The notes below the pieces were generated by a model. That model saw only the letters and a program-made list of their open reading frames with translations, was not told where the DNA came from and made no database searches. Shown here in pieces: positions 50,686-58,938 of a stretch of DNA of 64,000 nt (position 1 is the stretch's first letter; the number at the start of each line of letters is the position of its first letter). The position numbers and the translations under genes are program-made. The stretch comes from Chthonomonas sp. UBA2362. GTDB taxonomy: Bacteria > Armatimonadota > Fimbriimonadia > Fimbriimonadales > Fimbriimonadaceae. The stretch is taken from contig DDTO01000011.1 of assembly GCA_002344135.1 (NCBI GenBank), forward strand, positions 1 to 64,000, given 5' to 3'.

Positions 50686-52449
50686 ATGAGGGCGCGCGTC
50701 ATCGCTGTCCTTGCGCTCGCCCTCTTCGGCGCAGCCACGCCATGGATTCCGCTCATCGGCGACTGGGAGGAGCGAACCACCGATGCGCGTTTCCAGTTAC
50801 GGGGTCCTCTGCCGGAAGGGAAGCGGGTCGTCGTCGTTGCGGTGGACGACGCCACGGAAGGAGCGTGGCGCGGAATCCCGAAGGCCATGTGGTCGGGGGA
50901 ACTCGCGAAAGTGGTCACGAAGCTCGACGAAGCGGGCGCGAGCCTCATCGCCCTCGATTTCGTTGTCGCAGCCGATCCTGATCAGTACCTTTCCTCCAAA
51001 GGGATCGACGAGACCCCGAACTCCGACTTGGATCGGGCGATCGTCGAGAGTCAGGGCCGGACGCTCTTGGGAACTTCGCGGCAGGGAGATGTCGCTCCAC
51101 CCTTGGACGACCCTACTCGCCTGGTATCGGTGAACCGAAGCACCGCAGAGTCGGGCGTCGTTCGGCTCGTACCTCGTTTCGACCCCTCGTTTCCGACCCC
51201 GCTCATCGGGATCGCAGCGGCCCTGGCGGGCGAGGTGGGAGGGCGTGCCGATCCGATCGAGATCAACTACTCGGGGCGCCCACCGACGATCGTGTCGGTG
51301 CGAGACCTTCTCGATGGGCGATTCGATCCGGCTCTCCTGCGTGGCGCCCATGTGATCGTGGGGGAGACCTATGCGGGTAGCGCCGATCTCCACCAAACTC
51401 CCTTCGCGGATCAGGTCTCCGGCGTCGTGATCCACTCTGAAGCCGCCCGGACACTGCTCGATGGCAACGAACTCCGCATCATGCCGCCCTGGGTTGTTTC
51501 GATCCTCACTGCCATAGTCACGCTCCTCTTCGGCTTCGCGGCGACAAAACTCTGGGTCGGCCGCTTTTACCTGCTCGCGGTGGCTTTTATATTGGTGTGG
51601 GCGACCGCCTGTTACCTCGCGTTTGTTCGGATCCATGCCGTTTGGCCTCTGGTGTCTGTCTCCTTGATGGTCCTCGCCCTCGTACCCGGCACGGTGTATG
51701 CCGTGCGCGCCCTCGAAGAACACCGCAAGCGGCTCAAGGCGCGTGCCCAGTGGGGACAGATGATCGGGGAGTCGTCGCTCCTTCGGCTGGAGGCGAATCG
51801 CGAGGCCGGTTTGGGCGCGTGGGGGGACTTCGACTGCTGTTTGCTCTCCCTCGATATCGCCGACTTCACCAGCCTCTCGAAGCAATACGGCAAGGCCAGG
51901 GCCGAACTCGTGTCTGATCTCAACAAACTCTTCCCCGTGGTGGTCGATGTAATCGAACGAAGTGGGGGCGAAGTTCTGAACTTCATGGGCGATGGTCTGG
52001 CCGCGAAGTGGGAGATCGAGGGCAGCGATGCTGTGCCGAACCGGGCAAAGGTTCTCGCAGCCGCGATGGAGGTCCTTCGCGCGGTAGATGGGCTTGATGC
52101 AACCCGGGCCTTCGGCGCTGCGCGCTGGGATGTGCGCATCGGCCTCGCCTCCGGCGAGGCTACCCTGGCTCTGGTCGGTTCCGAAAGCCGCAAGCAGATG
52201 ACCCTTTATGGCGACGCCGTCAACCTCGCGGCGAGGCTCGAAGCGGCGGGGAAGGACGAAGCGATTCGGAGCCGGCTCGTCGTCAGCGACGACTACGCCA
52301 GCGCGATCAGGGACGTGGGAGCCTCGTTCGACACCGTCGGCTTCCAGCCGAAGGGATGGGACCGGCCCCTGAAAGTCTGGCGACTCCTCGAACCAGCGCG
52401 TGTCACGAGCGCGGGGGCGCCGGTAGCCGATCCGGTTCGGACCATGTGA
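50686..52449 (+). CDS. CHASE2-domain class III nucleotide cyclase
   Basis: A 587-residue membrane sensor. After an N-terminal helix (RVIAVLALALFGAATPW) comes a CHASE2 extracytoplasmic domain (about 20-270) with DARFQLRGPLP, VVAVDDAT and LLGTSRQG-like segments. Three transmembrane helices follow (about 274-345), then a class III cyclase domain (about 375-575). The metal aspartates D390 (LSLDIADFTSLS) and D436 (FMGDGLAAKW) are present, as are D510, N513 and R517 in YGDAVNLAARLE. The usual adenine-specifying lysine in the KFIGD position is an Asn (N432), so nucleotide preference or activity is uncertain. The ATG at 50686 follows the CHAT stop by five bases, which marks an operon. CHASE2 and CHAT proteins are often neighbours in cyanobacteria; here the pair may sense and respond together. 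Confidence 0.87.
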   Translation: MRARVIAVLALALFGAATPWIPLIGDWEERTTDARFQLRGPLPEGKRVVVVAVDDATEGAWRGIPKAMWSGELAKVVTKLDEAGASLIALDFVVAADPDQYLSSKGIDETPNSDLDRAIVESQGRTLLGTSRQGDVAPPLDDPTRLVSVNRSTAESGVVRLVPRFDPSFPTPLIGIAAALAGEVGGRADPIEINYSGRPPTIVSVRDLLDGRFDPALLRGAHVIVGETYAGSADLHQTPFADQVSGVVIHSEAARTLLDGNELRIMPPWVVSILTAIVTLLFGFAATKLWVGRFYLLAVAFILVWATACYLAFVRIHAVWPLVSVSLMVLALVPGTVYAVRALEEHRKRLKARAQWGQMIGESSLLRLEANREAGLGAWGDFDCCLLSLDIADFTSLSKQYGKARAELVSDLNKLFPVVVDVIERSGGEVLNFMGDGLAAKWEIEGSDAVPNRAKVLAAAMEVLRAVDGLDATRAFGAARWDVRIGLASGEATLALVGSESRKQMTLYGDAVNLAARLEAAGKDEAIRSRLVVSDDYASAIRDVGASFDTVGFQPKGWDRPLKVWRLLEPARVTSAGAPVADPVRTM

Positions 52450-52494
52450 GCAGATCCCGTGCGCGGTCGGCTGCCAGAGTCCGATGGAAACACT

Positions 52495-53880
52495 TTACGA
52501 GGGACTGGGAGTAGACGCGGGTGCAACTGGCAGCAGCAGCGTTGCCACCGTGCAGCCTGGGGTGCTGGTGATCTGGAACTTGCCGCCATGCTGGTCGGCG
52601 ATCGCGGCGACGATCGCGAGCCCAAGGCCAAAGCCGCCATCTTTGCGCGAGCGAGCCTGGTCGGCGCGATAGAACCGCTCGGTCAGCCGAGAGATATGCT
52701 GCGGCGCGATCCCGGGACCCGCATCGGTGACGCGCAGAGCGATTTGCTCGCCGGCACGGGATGCTTCTATCAGGACGGGCTGGTCCGCAGGGCTGTGACG
52801 CCGGGCATTGTCCACCAGGTTAACTAAGGCCCGGCGCAGGTCGTCTTCCTCAGCGAGGGCGATCAGCGGGCGGTCTTCGACGCGGATCTCCACAGCGGGC
52901 GGCGGCAGACCTCTATACTCCTCGGCGACGTCGGCGATCAGGCCACGGAGATCGACGGGAGTCTGGGGGCGCGGCAGGGTGCCGGCATCGGCCTGGGCGA
53001 GGAAGAGCAGCCGCTCGATAAGGCCGGACATCGAGTCCGCGGCGCTGTCGACGACCTCGAGGGCGTGGCGCATCTCCGCGTCGCTGGTGTCCTGGGCAAG
53101 GGCGGCACCGGTTGTCAGCTTGACCCGGGTGAGGGGGGTGCGGAGTTCGTGGGATGCGTCGGCCACGAACTGGCGCTGCCGCTCGAAGGAGCCTTGGAGT
53201 CGGGCGATCATGGCGTTGAACGTGGCGGCGAGGCGCGAAAGCTCGTCGTCGCCTTCGACGGGAAGCCGGGTGTCGAGCGAGCGGTCGTCGATCGCTTCGG
53301 CGGCGCGAGTGACGGCGGCCACAGGGCCAAGCGCGCGACCCGCGAGGAACGCCCCGGCCACCCCCGCAACGAGAAGCGCGAAGGGAATGAAGAGCACCAA
53401 GAGGCGCGTTTGGGTCGCCACGAGTCGGTCGTACTCGCCCAGATCGTGGCCCAGCTGTACCGTCACACCGGGTCGGTCGGGCGGTTGGATTCGCATCGTG
53501 ACCACGCGAATACTTCTCCCGTCGCGAGCAATGGTCGAGAAAAGTGGACCGAAGGAGGCCCGCGAAATCGCGGCCGGGTCGAGCGCCATCTCGCCCGGTG
53601 CGGGGTCGCCTTCGAAGGGAAAGAGTCTGGGACGGCCTGGATCGTCGTCGCGCATTCTCGCCTCGTTCGGCCCCGGCCCGGGCCCAGGTCCAGGCCCCGG
53701 GCCTCGGCCCGGGCCGAGGCCTCGAACTCGGGCCGCTCGTCCTTCGAGTTCGCGGTCGATCGCCGCCATCGTCATGGTCCTCGACGTCCATAGCAAGGCG
53801 CAGCCAGAGGCCAGGAGAACGACGACCACGACCGCCGCGTTGACGGCGATCAGCTTGGTCCGGAACGACCAGCCTCTCAA
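52495..53880 (-). CDS. Sensor histidine kinase with HAMP domain
   Basis: A 461-residue inner-membrane kinase. Helix 1 spans residues 9-31. A periplasmic loop carries a striking GPGPGPGPGPGP tract (about 56-72). Helix 2 is at 160-180, followed by a HAMP domain (about 180-235). The H-box DASHELRTPLTRVK has H244, the N-box is ALVNLVDNARRHS and the G boxes are VTDAGPGIA and GGFGLGLAI. This layout is a classical EnvZ/PhoR-type kinase. Its TTG start overlaps the response regulator stop (TTGA), so the pair is translated together. The signal is unknown. Confidence 0.9.
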   Translation of the reverse strand: MRGWSFRTKLIAVNAAVVVVVLLASGCALLWTSRTMTMAAIDRELEGRAARVRGLGPGRGPGPGPGPGPGPNEARMRDDDPGRPRLFPFEGDPAPGEMALDPAAISRASFGPLFSTIARDGRSIRVVTMRIQPPDRPGVTVQLGHDLGEYDRLVATQTRLLVLFIPFALLVAGVAGAFLAGRALGPVAAVTRAAEAIDDRSLDTRLPVEGDDELSRLAATFNAMIARLQGSFERQRQFVADASHELRTPLTRVKLTTGAALAQDTSDAEMRHALEVVDSAADSMSGLIERLLFLAQADAGTLPRPQTPVDLRGLIADVAEEYRGLPPPAVEIRVEDRPLIALAEEDDLRRALVNLVDNARRHSPADQPVLIEASRAGEQIALRVTDAGPGIAPQHISRLTERFYRADQARSRKDGGFGLGLAIVAAIADQHGGKFQITSTPGCTVATLLLPVAPASTPSPS

Positions 53881-54548
53881 TCCGACCCCCGGAGCCGGTA
53901 GCCGAAGCCGTGGACGGTCTCGATCAGGCTCTTCTCGCGACCCTCGTCGATCTTCTTCCGGAGGGAGGTGACATGGAAGTTCACGGTGTTCGAAAGGCTC
54001 CGATCGTCGGCCCAGACCTGCTCGATGATGACGTCGCGGGTGAGGACCCTTCCTTGATTTCGTGCAAGGGCTTCGAGGAGCGAGAACTCCCGTGGCGTGA
54101 GGTGGAGGTCGCGGCCAGCGCGGCGGACAACCTTGGCGGCGGCGTCGATCTCGAGATCGTCGACCACGAGCACGGCGCTCTTTTGCGTCTTATCGCGGCG
54201 GAGGAGGGCCCGGATACGGGCCAGGAGTTCTTTGAATTCGAAGGGCTTGGGCAAGTAGTCGTCCGCGCCAGCGTCGAGTCCACGAACCTTGTCCTCGACC
54301 TGCCCCCGAGCGGTGAGCATCAGAATCGGTACATTGTGGCGGCCGCGACGAAGGGCTTCGCAGACCGAGACGCCGTCCCTCCCGGGCAGCATCACATCGA
54401 GCAAGATGAGCGAGTAGGGGCGGATCTGGGCTAGTGCAAGGCCTCGTTCCCCGTCGGGGACGGTGTCCACGGCGTAGCCCTCCTTCGTCAGGGCGTGATG
54501 AAGCCTCTCGGCGATGACCTCGTCGTCTTCGATGACCAGGATTCGCAC
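53877..54548 (-). CDS. OmpR-family response regulator
   Basis: A 223-residue DNA-binding response regulator. The receiver domain shows the acidic pair in LVIEDDEV, the phosphorylation site D51 in LLDVMLPG, the T in LMLTARG and K in YLPKPFEFKEL. The C-terminal winged helix has DLHLTPREFSLLEALAR and the recognition-helix region HVTSLRKKIDEG. It pairs with the kinase that follows it on the same strand. The GTG at 54548 is 6 bases after TATACT on the minus strand, which fits a leaderless message. It is divergent from the GAF-histidine kinase gene, with 104 bases between the two start codons. Confidence 0.93.
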   Translation of the reverse strand: MRILVIEDDEVIAERLHHALTKEGYAVDTVPDGERGLALAQIRPYSLILLDVMLPGRDGVSVCEALRRGRHNVPILMLTARGQVEDKVRGLDAGADDYLPKPFEFKELLARIRALLRRDKTQKSAVLVVDDLEIDAAAKVVRRAGRDLHLTPREFSLLEALARNQGRVLTRDVIIEQVWADDRSLSNTVNFHVTSLRKKIDEGREKSLIETVHGFGYRLRGSD

Positions 54549-54554
54549 TCGGCC

Positions 54555-54560
54555 AGTATA
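54555..54560 (-). promoter_or_regulatory. Candidate -10 box of the response regulator gene
   Basis: On the minus strand TATACT ends 6 bases before the GTG at 54548. It is the best match to the TATAAT consensus among the candidate leaderless promoters. Confidence 0.5.
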
Positions 54561-54635
54561 CGGCGCATCCGTTTGGATTCCGTTTGAAGCGATGGACCAA
54601 CTCCTATCCGTCCGACCCGCCCGGCCAAGCCGCGG

Positions 54636-54641
54636 TAGAAT
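54636..54641 (+). promoter_or_regulatory. Candidate -10 box of the GAF-histidine kinase gene
   Basis: TAGAAT ends 11 bases before the ATG at 54653, predicting a leader of only a few bases. Confidence 0.45.
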
Positions 54642-54652
54642 CTGAGCACTTC

Positions 54653-55945
54653 ATGACCACCCGGACGCCCCTCCTCAAGGCCGTGCATCTCGCTTCGCGC
54701 AAGCTTGCCAGCAGCGGCAATTTCGACACGCTTCTCCGCGAGGTGCTGGAAATCTGTGTCGAAGCGGTCGGAGCCACCGGCGGGACGATCTACCTGCACG
54801 ACAAGGACAAGCGTCGGCTCGTTTTTCGCCATGTTCTTCCGGAGGAAGTTGCGGGCAAGCTGCCCACCGACGTTCCAGACGACTTCGGCGTCGTGGGCAA
54901 GGTGTTCCAGACCCGAAAAACCGAGATCAGCCACTTCGACGCGCCGAGGCAAAGCGATGTGGAAGGAAAGTCGGGCGTGGTCGTGCGCACGATGATAACG
55001 GTTCCCCTCATGCTCGAGGACGAGGAGCCCCTCGGCGTCGTGCAACTGGTCAACAAAGACGGCGGCGACTTCGACGAGAGCGACGCGATGGTGCTCGACA
55101 CCGTCTCGGCGATCTCGACGATGGCCTATCTGAACACCCGGCTCCTCGACGAATCCACGCGAGCGAGCCAACTGTTGGGCATGGGCCAGATCGCCCATGA
55201 CATCAAAAACCTCGCCTTCGCCCTCGCCGCGAACGTCAGCTGGAGTGACTTCACCGTCGACGAGATCGAGAAGCACGCCGACGACGTGGGGGACCCCAAG
55301 CTAAGGGAGCACGCCGGAGACATTCGTACCATTTTCGGCGAACTCATGCAGAGCATCGACCGGGTCAAGCGGTACTCCACGCTCATCAGCGACCTGTCCG
55401 CCGGCAAGGCTCTCCAGCCCAAGATGAGTGTCGGCACGCTCAGCGAGACCATTCAACTGAGCGCGGCCTTCATGGAGTCCGAGGGGCGCAGCAAGGGCGT
55501 CGAGCTCAAATACGACATCCAAGCCGAGTCTCCCGCCGTGCTTCATGACGAGATGTACGTTTTTCGTATCGTCCAGAACTTGGTCAGCAACGCGATCAAG
55601 GCCACCAGCGAGGTCATCCCGGAGGCCGATCGGCTCCGCGCACAGTACGGCGACGGCCCTCCGGTGGGCGAGGTCTGCGTACGGTACCGCTTCGACGAGG
55701 GCTGGCACCATATCGAAATCGAGGACAAGGGCCCCGGCATGAGCCAAGAGACTGCCGAGAAGATCCTGCGGGGCAGCATGCGCAGCGTCTGGGCGCACAA
55801 CAGCGGTTCCGGCTGGGGCACCAAGATCGTCCTTGCGCTCGCTCAGGCGCTCGACGCCAAGGTGGGGATCGAGTCCGAACTCGGGCAGGGCAGCATCTTC
55901 CGCATCAGCATCCCGCACCGCACCGAGCCGGCTCAGCTGGTGTAG
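54653..55945 (+). CDS. GAF-domain histidine kinase
   Basis: A 430-residue cytosolic sensor kinase. Residues 15-165 form a GAF domain (LEICVEAVGATGGTIYLHD, VRTMITVPLMLEDEEPLGVVQLVN), which typically binds a small ligand or chromophore. A dimerisation helix follows with the H-box-like GQIAHDIKNLAF (H182), then an HATPase domain with QNLVSNAIKAT (N-box), IEDKGPGMS and GSGWGTKIVLALAQA. The intervening helices are longer than in typical kinases. It has no receiver or output domain. It is divergent from the OmpR-type pair and may be wired to it or to the cyclase cassette, but that is inference only. It ends 13 bases inside the convergent cysteine dioxygenase gene. Confidence 0.82.
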   Translation: MTTRTPLLKAVHLASRKLASSGNFDTLLREVLEICVEAVGATGGTIYLHDKDKRRLVFRHVLPEEVAGKLPTDVPDDFGVVGKVFQTRKTEISHFDAPRQSDVEGKSGVVVRTMITVPLMLEDEEPLGVVQLVNKDGGDFDESDAMVLDTVSAISTMAYLNTRLLDESTRASQLLGMGQIAHDIKNLAFALAANVSWSDFTVDEIEKHADDVGDPKLREHAGDIRTIFGELMQSIDRVKRYSTLISDLSAGKALQPKMSVGTLSETIQLSAAFMESEGRSKGVELKYDIQAESPAVLHDEMYVFRIVQNLVSNAIKATSEVIPEADRLRAQYGDGPPVGEVCVRYRFDEGWHHIEIEDKGPGMSQETAEKILRGSMRSVWAHNSGSGWGTKIVLALAQALDAKVGIESELGQGSIFRISIPHRTEPAQLV

Positions 55946-56502
55946 GTCAGCTCGCGCAGTTCCTTCCGGTACCCGCCGTCGACGGGGACGAACGCGTGGC
56001 ACCACTTCATCTCGCCGCCGTAAACGTGGATCGTTACGGCCGGCGTCTCGCGGGTGTTCTCGATCGTGTGATACTCGAAGGGCGGAATCAGGGCCCCCGC
56101 ATCCCCCGGAGCCGCCGTCACTTCGAGCTCTTTCGCAAAGCGGACCACCTCGGCGCTTTCGTCGCCCTGCAAGTCGTAAGAGGTCACCTTGATCTCGCCC
56201 TGATAGACGCACTCCACGCACCACATGTGCGCATGATCGTGAAGCGGCGTCCCCTGCCCCTTATCCCAGACCATGACGAGAACCGTATAGCGGCCGGCCG
56301 GGTCGCGGTGGAGGAGCCGCCTGGCGTAACGCCCTTCGACGGGGAGGAGGAAATGGTCGTCGATAAACTCGATACCTTGAGAGCAAAGGTCGTGGAGAAC
56401 GTCCTTCACCTTGTGACAGCAAGGCTCCATGTCGAGAGCCACCGCTTCGTCGAGGCGTCGGATCAGTTCATCGACCTTTTGAGTCTTCGCGGGAGTAGCC
56501 AT
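55933..56502 (-). CDS. Cysteine dioxygenase
   Basis: A 189-residue cupin-fold thiol dioxygenase that oxidises cysteine to its sulfinate. It shows the iron ligands in PLHDHAHMW (H88, H90), a third histidine in the later YHTIENT or TIHVYGG segments, and the ECVYQGEIKVTSYDLQGD strand. Cysteines next to the motif (C95, C98) might give the Cys-Tyr cross-link seen in mammalian enzymes, but the partner Tyr cannot be fixed by eye. Length is normal for bacterial CDO. GGAG sits 7 bases before the ATG. The upstream region contains a copy of the dispersed hairpin element. Confidence 0.85.
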   Translation of the reverse strand: MATPAKTQKVDELIRRLDEAVALDMEPCCHKVKDVLHDLCSQGIEFIDDHFLLPVEGRYARRLLHRDPAGRYTVLVMVWDKGQGTPLHDHAHMWCVECVYQGEIKVTSYDLQGDESAEVVRFAKELEVTAAPGDAGALIPPFEYHTIENTRETPAVTIHVYGGEMKWCHAFVPVDGGYRKELRELTYTS

Positions 56503-56517
56503 GGCGTTTCTCCGTTC

Positions 56518-56523
56518 ATTGTA
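56518..56523 (-). promoter_or_regulatory. Candidate -10 box of the cysteine dioxygenase gene
   Basis: On the minus strand TACAAT ends 15 bases before the ATG at 56502, leaving space for the GGAG ribosome site. Confidence 0.4.
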
Positions 56524-56625
56524 TCAGGACTGCGGCGGCCGGCGGGTAATCGGGGCTCGGGACGAGCCGGCCGTTGTCCGGCAATCAAAGTCCGGCCCAG
56601 CGGGCACCGTCGAGCCGGCGCCGGC

Positions 56626-56655
56626 GAAAGCGCCGTCAAGCCGGCGCACTCCAGA
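56626..56655 (-). repeat. Dispersed hairpin element, copy C (inverted)
   Basis: In minus orientation the element reads TCTGGAGT, stem GCGCCG, loop GCTTGA, stem CGGCGC, then TTTC. It is the same element as at 25598 with one base pair of the stem changed on both sides, and it keeps the loop of copy A. It lies in the divergent region before the M1-like peptidase. Confidence 0.6.
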
Positions 56656-56670
56656 GCCGGCGAGTCCTAG

Positions 56671-56676
56671 TACACT
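56671..56676 (+). promoter_or_regulatory. Candidate -10 box of the M1-like peptidase gene
   Basis: TACACT ends 6 bases before the GTG at 56683. Confidence 0.4.
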
Positions 56677-56682
56677 CCCGTC

Positions 56683-58884
56683 GTGGTCGCCGTTCTCATC
56701 CTCTTCCTCGTTCCCCAGCCGGTCGTCGCCGAGATCGACAAGTTGGCGCGCGCCCGCGAGGCAGAAAGAATGCTCGAATACTGCGCGGGGCCCCTCGCCA
56801 AGGCGGCTAGCCCGTTCCGGTTTCTGCGTGTGGGAGGAGCCTATGGCGGCGGGCGCTTCGGCTGGACGGCGAGCCATCTTCGGGATGCGGCTGGAGGAGG
56901 GGAGTACGTCGTTTTCAGTACGGCGCTGACGGGCGAGGACATCGGCGCGCAGGTCTTCCGGTTCGAAGGCGGCAAGATGACCACGCGAGTGTCCGAGCTC
57001 GACACTTTCGGCGGGGCGATCGACCACCACGACTTCGAAATCTGGTTCGACCTACCGGCGAAGTCGGTTCGGATCGTCGACGTGGCCCAGATGCGCTTCG
57101 GAGGCAGCGCGAAGGCGGTGCAGTTTCGCCTCTCGCCGCACTACCGGGTCTCGGCCATCTCGGGGCCGGGCGGCGCGCTCGCCTTCACCCAGGCCGGCGG
57201 CGTGGTGAGCATGGCTGTCCCCTCCGGCGCGAAGGATGCAAAGGTCCGGATCGAGTACGGCGGTGTCGTGGACTTACCCGACTACGCCGGCTCGATAGGC
57301 CCGAACGAGGCGACTCTGACCAACGAATTCTGGTGGCCGCAGATGGGCCGGGGTCCCGCGACCTACTCGGCCAAAGTCCATGCGCCCAAGACCTGGACGG
57401 TGATCGCGCAAGGGGAGCCGGTGGGCGTGCAGGACGCCGCGACCGAGCGGGTGACGACCTATCGCATGACCTTGCCGAACTCCGTGTTCAGCCTTTCGGC
57501 GGGGCCCTACCGCTCGGGCAAGAAGACCATCCAGGGCCGCGAATACCGCATGCTCTCGACGAGCGCGAGCGAGGACGATATGGCGATGCAGGCCGAGCTG
57601 AACGCGTCGGTCTTCCGGTTCTACGAGCGTGCGTTCGGGGCCTATCCGTTCACGAGTTGGACGTCGCTCGAGAGCCGCGTCTACGGCGGCGGGGCCCTTG
57701 AAGCCTACAGTTTTGCCACTTACGGCACCGGCTGGTTACCCGCTGAGGATGCCCACGAGCCCGCGCATACGTGGTGGGGTGGGGTGATCCCCAACACGTA
57801 TCTTCGTAGCCTCTGGAACGAAAGCTTCGCGGTCTTCAGCGACGGCCTCTACCAGCGCGAAGGCGGCCCTCCCGGCTTTGAGGAGAAGCATCGTCGTGAG
57901 CGACGGGAGGCATTCGTCTCCGACGCTCGTCCGCAGGCCGGATACCGCAGCGCGACCTGTGCCGACGCTTCGTGCGAGATCGGACCGGTTGCGGGTTCCC
58001 TCGGCTACGGCAAGGGGGCCGACGTGCTTCAGGCCCTCGAGAGCGAGATCGGGGTCGAGGCCATGATGCGGTCGCTCAAGGCCTGGATCGACGAGCACCC
58101 GCGAGGCAAGGCCGGCGAATGGGAGGATTACGAGGCGATTGTCAAGAAGACGGTCGGCCGCGAGATGAAGTGGTTCTTCGACCAGTGGCTGCGGCGGACC
58201 GGCTGGCCCGATTTCACGATCGAGAACGTCGCGTGGGCGGACGGCCGACTCAGGGGATTGGTGCGCTTTCAGGGCGATGCGTATCGGATCCGCCTGGAGA
58301 CGATGCTGGAATTCCCAGACGGCGCTCGCGAGTTCACCGCGGTGGACACGATGCAGACGGGCTCCGGCCTCGAATACCGCTTCGACGTCGCCTGCCCGAA
58401 GAAGCCGCAGCTAGTGAGCTTCGACCCTTGGCGCAAGTTGCTTCGGAGGTACGGCACCGACGAGCGCCCTGCCTCCCTCGATCTCGTCGACGGGATGCGC
58501 GCCTGGGTCGAGCCGGGTCGGGAAGCATGGGAGGGCCTCGCCGGACGCCGCAAGGAAACGCGGCGCCCCGAGAAGGCCGCCGGTACGATGTGGATCGCCC
58601 ATCCCGAGACCGATGCGATCGCCGCCGACCTCTGCCGTCGTGCCGGCTTCCGAGTGACCGGCAATGAACTCGCCTACGACGGCACCACGATCGACCTGAG
58701 GAAGGGCGCGGCGATGGCGATGGTCGATCTCGACGGGGGCGAACGCGCGATCATCGCCCTGGGCTCGACTCGCCTCCCCCCGAACCCGGGCCGTGCACGC
58801 CTCGGGCTCTTCGACGACCACGGCCGCCTGCTGCGCGGTCGCACCGACCCCAAGAGGGAGGGCTTCCTCACCATCCGGATGTAG
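56683..58884 (+). CDS. M1 (gluzincin) family metallopeptidase
   Basis: A 733-residue exported protein with a weak signal peptide (MVAVLILFLVPQPVVA). The first 300 residues are a beta-rich aminopeptidase N-like saddle. The catalytic zinc site is HEPAH (H358, E359, H362) followed by the third ligand Glu in SLWNESFA (E380). The interval after the second His is 17 residues, one fewer than the usual 18 of M1 enzymes. The substrate loop in place of GAMEN reads GGALEAY. The C-terminal region (about 450-700) has an armadillo-like portion and a unique beta tail. Likely a periplasmic aminopeptidase-like enzyme, but the two deviations leave activity open. Confidence 0.8.
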   Translation: MVAVLILFLVPQPVVAEIDKLARAREAERMLEYCAGPLAKAASPFRFLRVGGAYGGGRFGWTASHLRDAAGGGEYVVFSTALTGEDIGAQVFRFEGGKMTTRVSELDTFGGAIDHHDFEIWFDLPAKSVRIVDVAQMRFGGSAKAVQFRLSPHYRVSAISGPGGALAFTQAGGVVSMAVPSGAKDAKVRIEYGGVVDLPDYAGSIGPNEATLTNEFWWPQMGRGPATYSAKVHAPKTWTVIAQGEPVGVQDAATERVTTYRMTLPNSVFSLSAGPYRSGKKTIQGREYRMLSTSASEDDMAMQAELNASVFRFYERAFGAYPFTSWTSLESRVYGGGALEAYSFATYGTGWLPAEDAHEPAHTWWGGVIPNTYLRSLWNESFAVFSDGLYQREGGPPGFEEKHRRERREAFVSDARPQAGYRSATCADASCEIGPVAGSLGYGKGADVLQALESEIGVEAMMRSLKAWIDEHPRGKAGEWEDYEAIVKKTVGREMKWFFDQWLRRTGWPDFTIENVAWADGRLRGLVRFQGDAYRIRLETMLEFPDGAREFTAVDTMQTGSGLEYRFDVACPKKPQLVSFDPWRKLLRRYGTDERPASLDLVDGMRAWVEPGREAWEGLAGRRKETRRPEKAAGTMWIAHPETDAIAADLCRRAGFRVTGNELAYDGTTIDLRKGAAMAMVDLDGGERAIIALGSTRLPPNPGRARLGLFDDHGRLLRGRTDPKREGFLTIRM

Positions 58885-58886
58885 CC

Positions 58887-58916
58887 TTTGGAGTGCGCGG
58901 GCTCGACCGCGCTTTT
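58887..58916 (+). repeat. Dispersed hairpin element, copy B
   Basis: It starts two bases after the M1-like stop. TTTGGAGT leads into the stem GCGCGG (58895-58900), the loop GCTCGA, CCGCGC (58907-58912) and TTTT. With the T run it also qualifies as an intrinsic terminator. Confidence 0.65.
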
Positions 58917-58938
58917 CCCGCATTCCGGAGGGCCCAAC

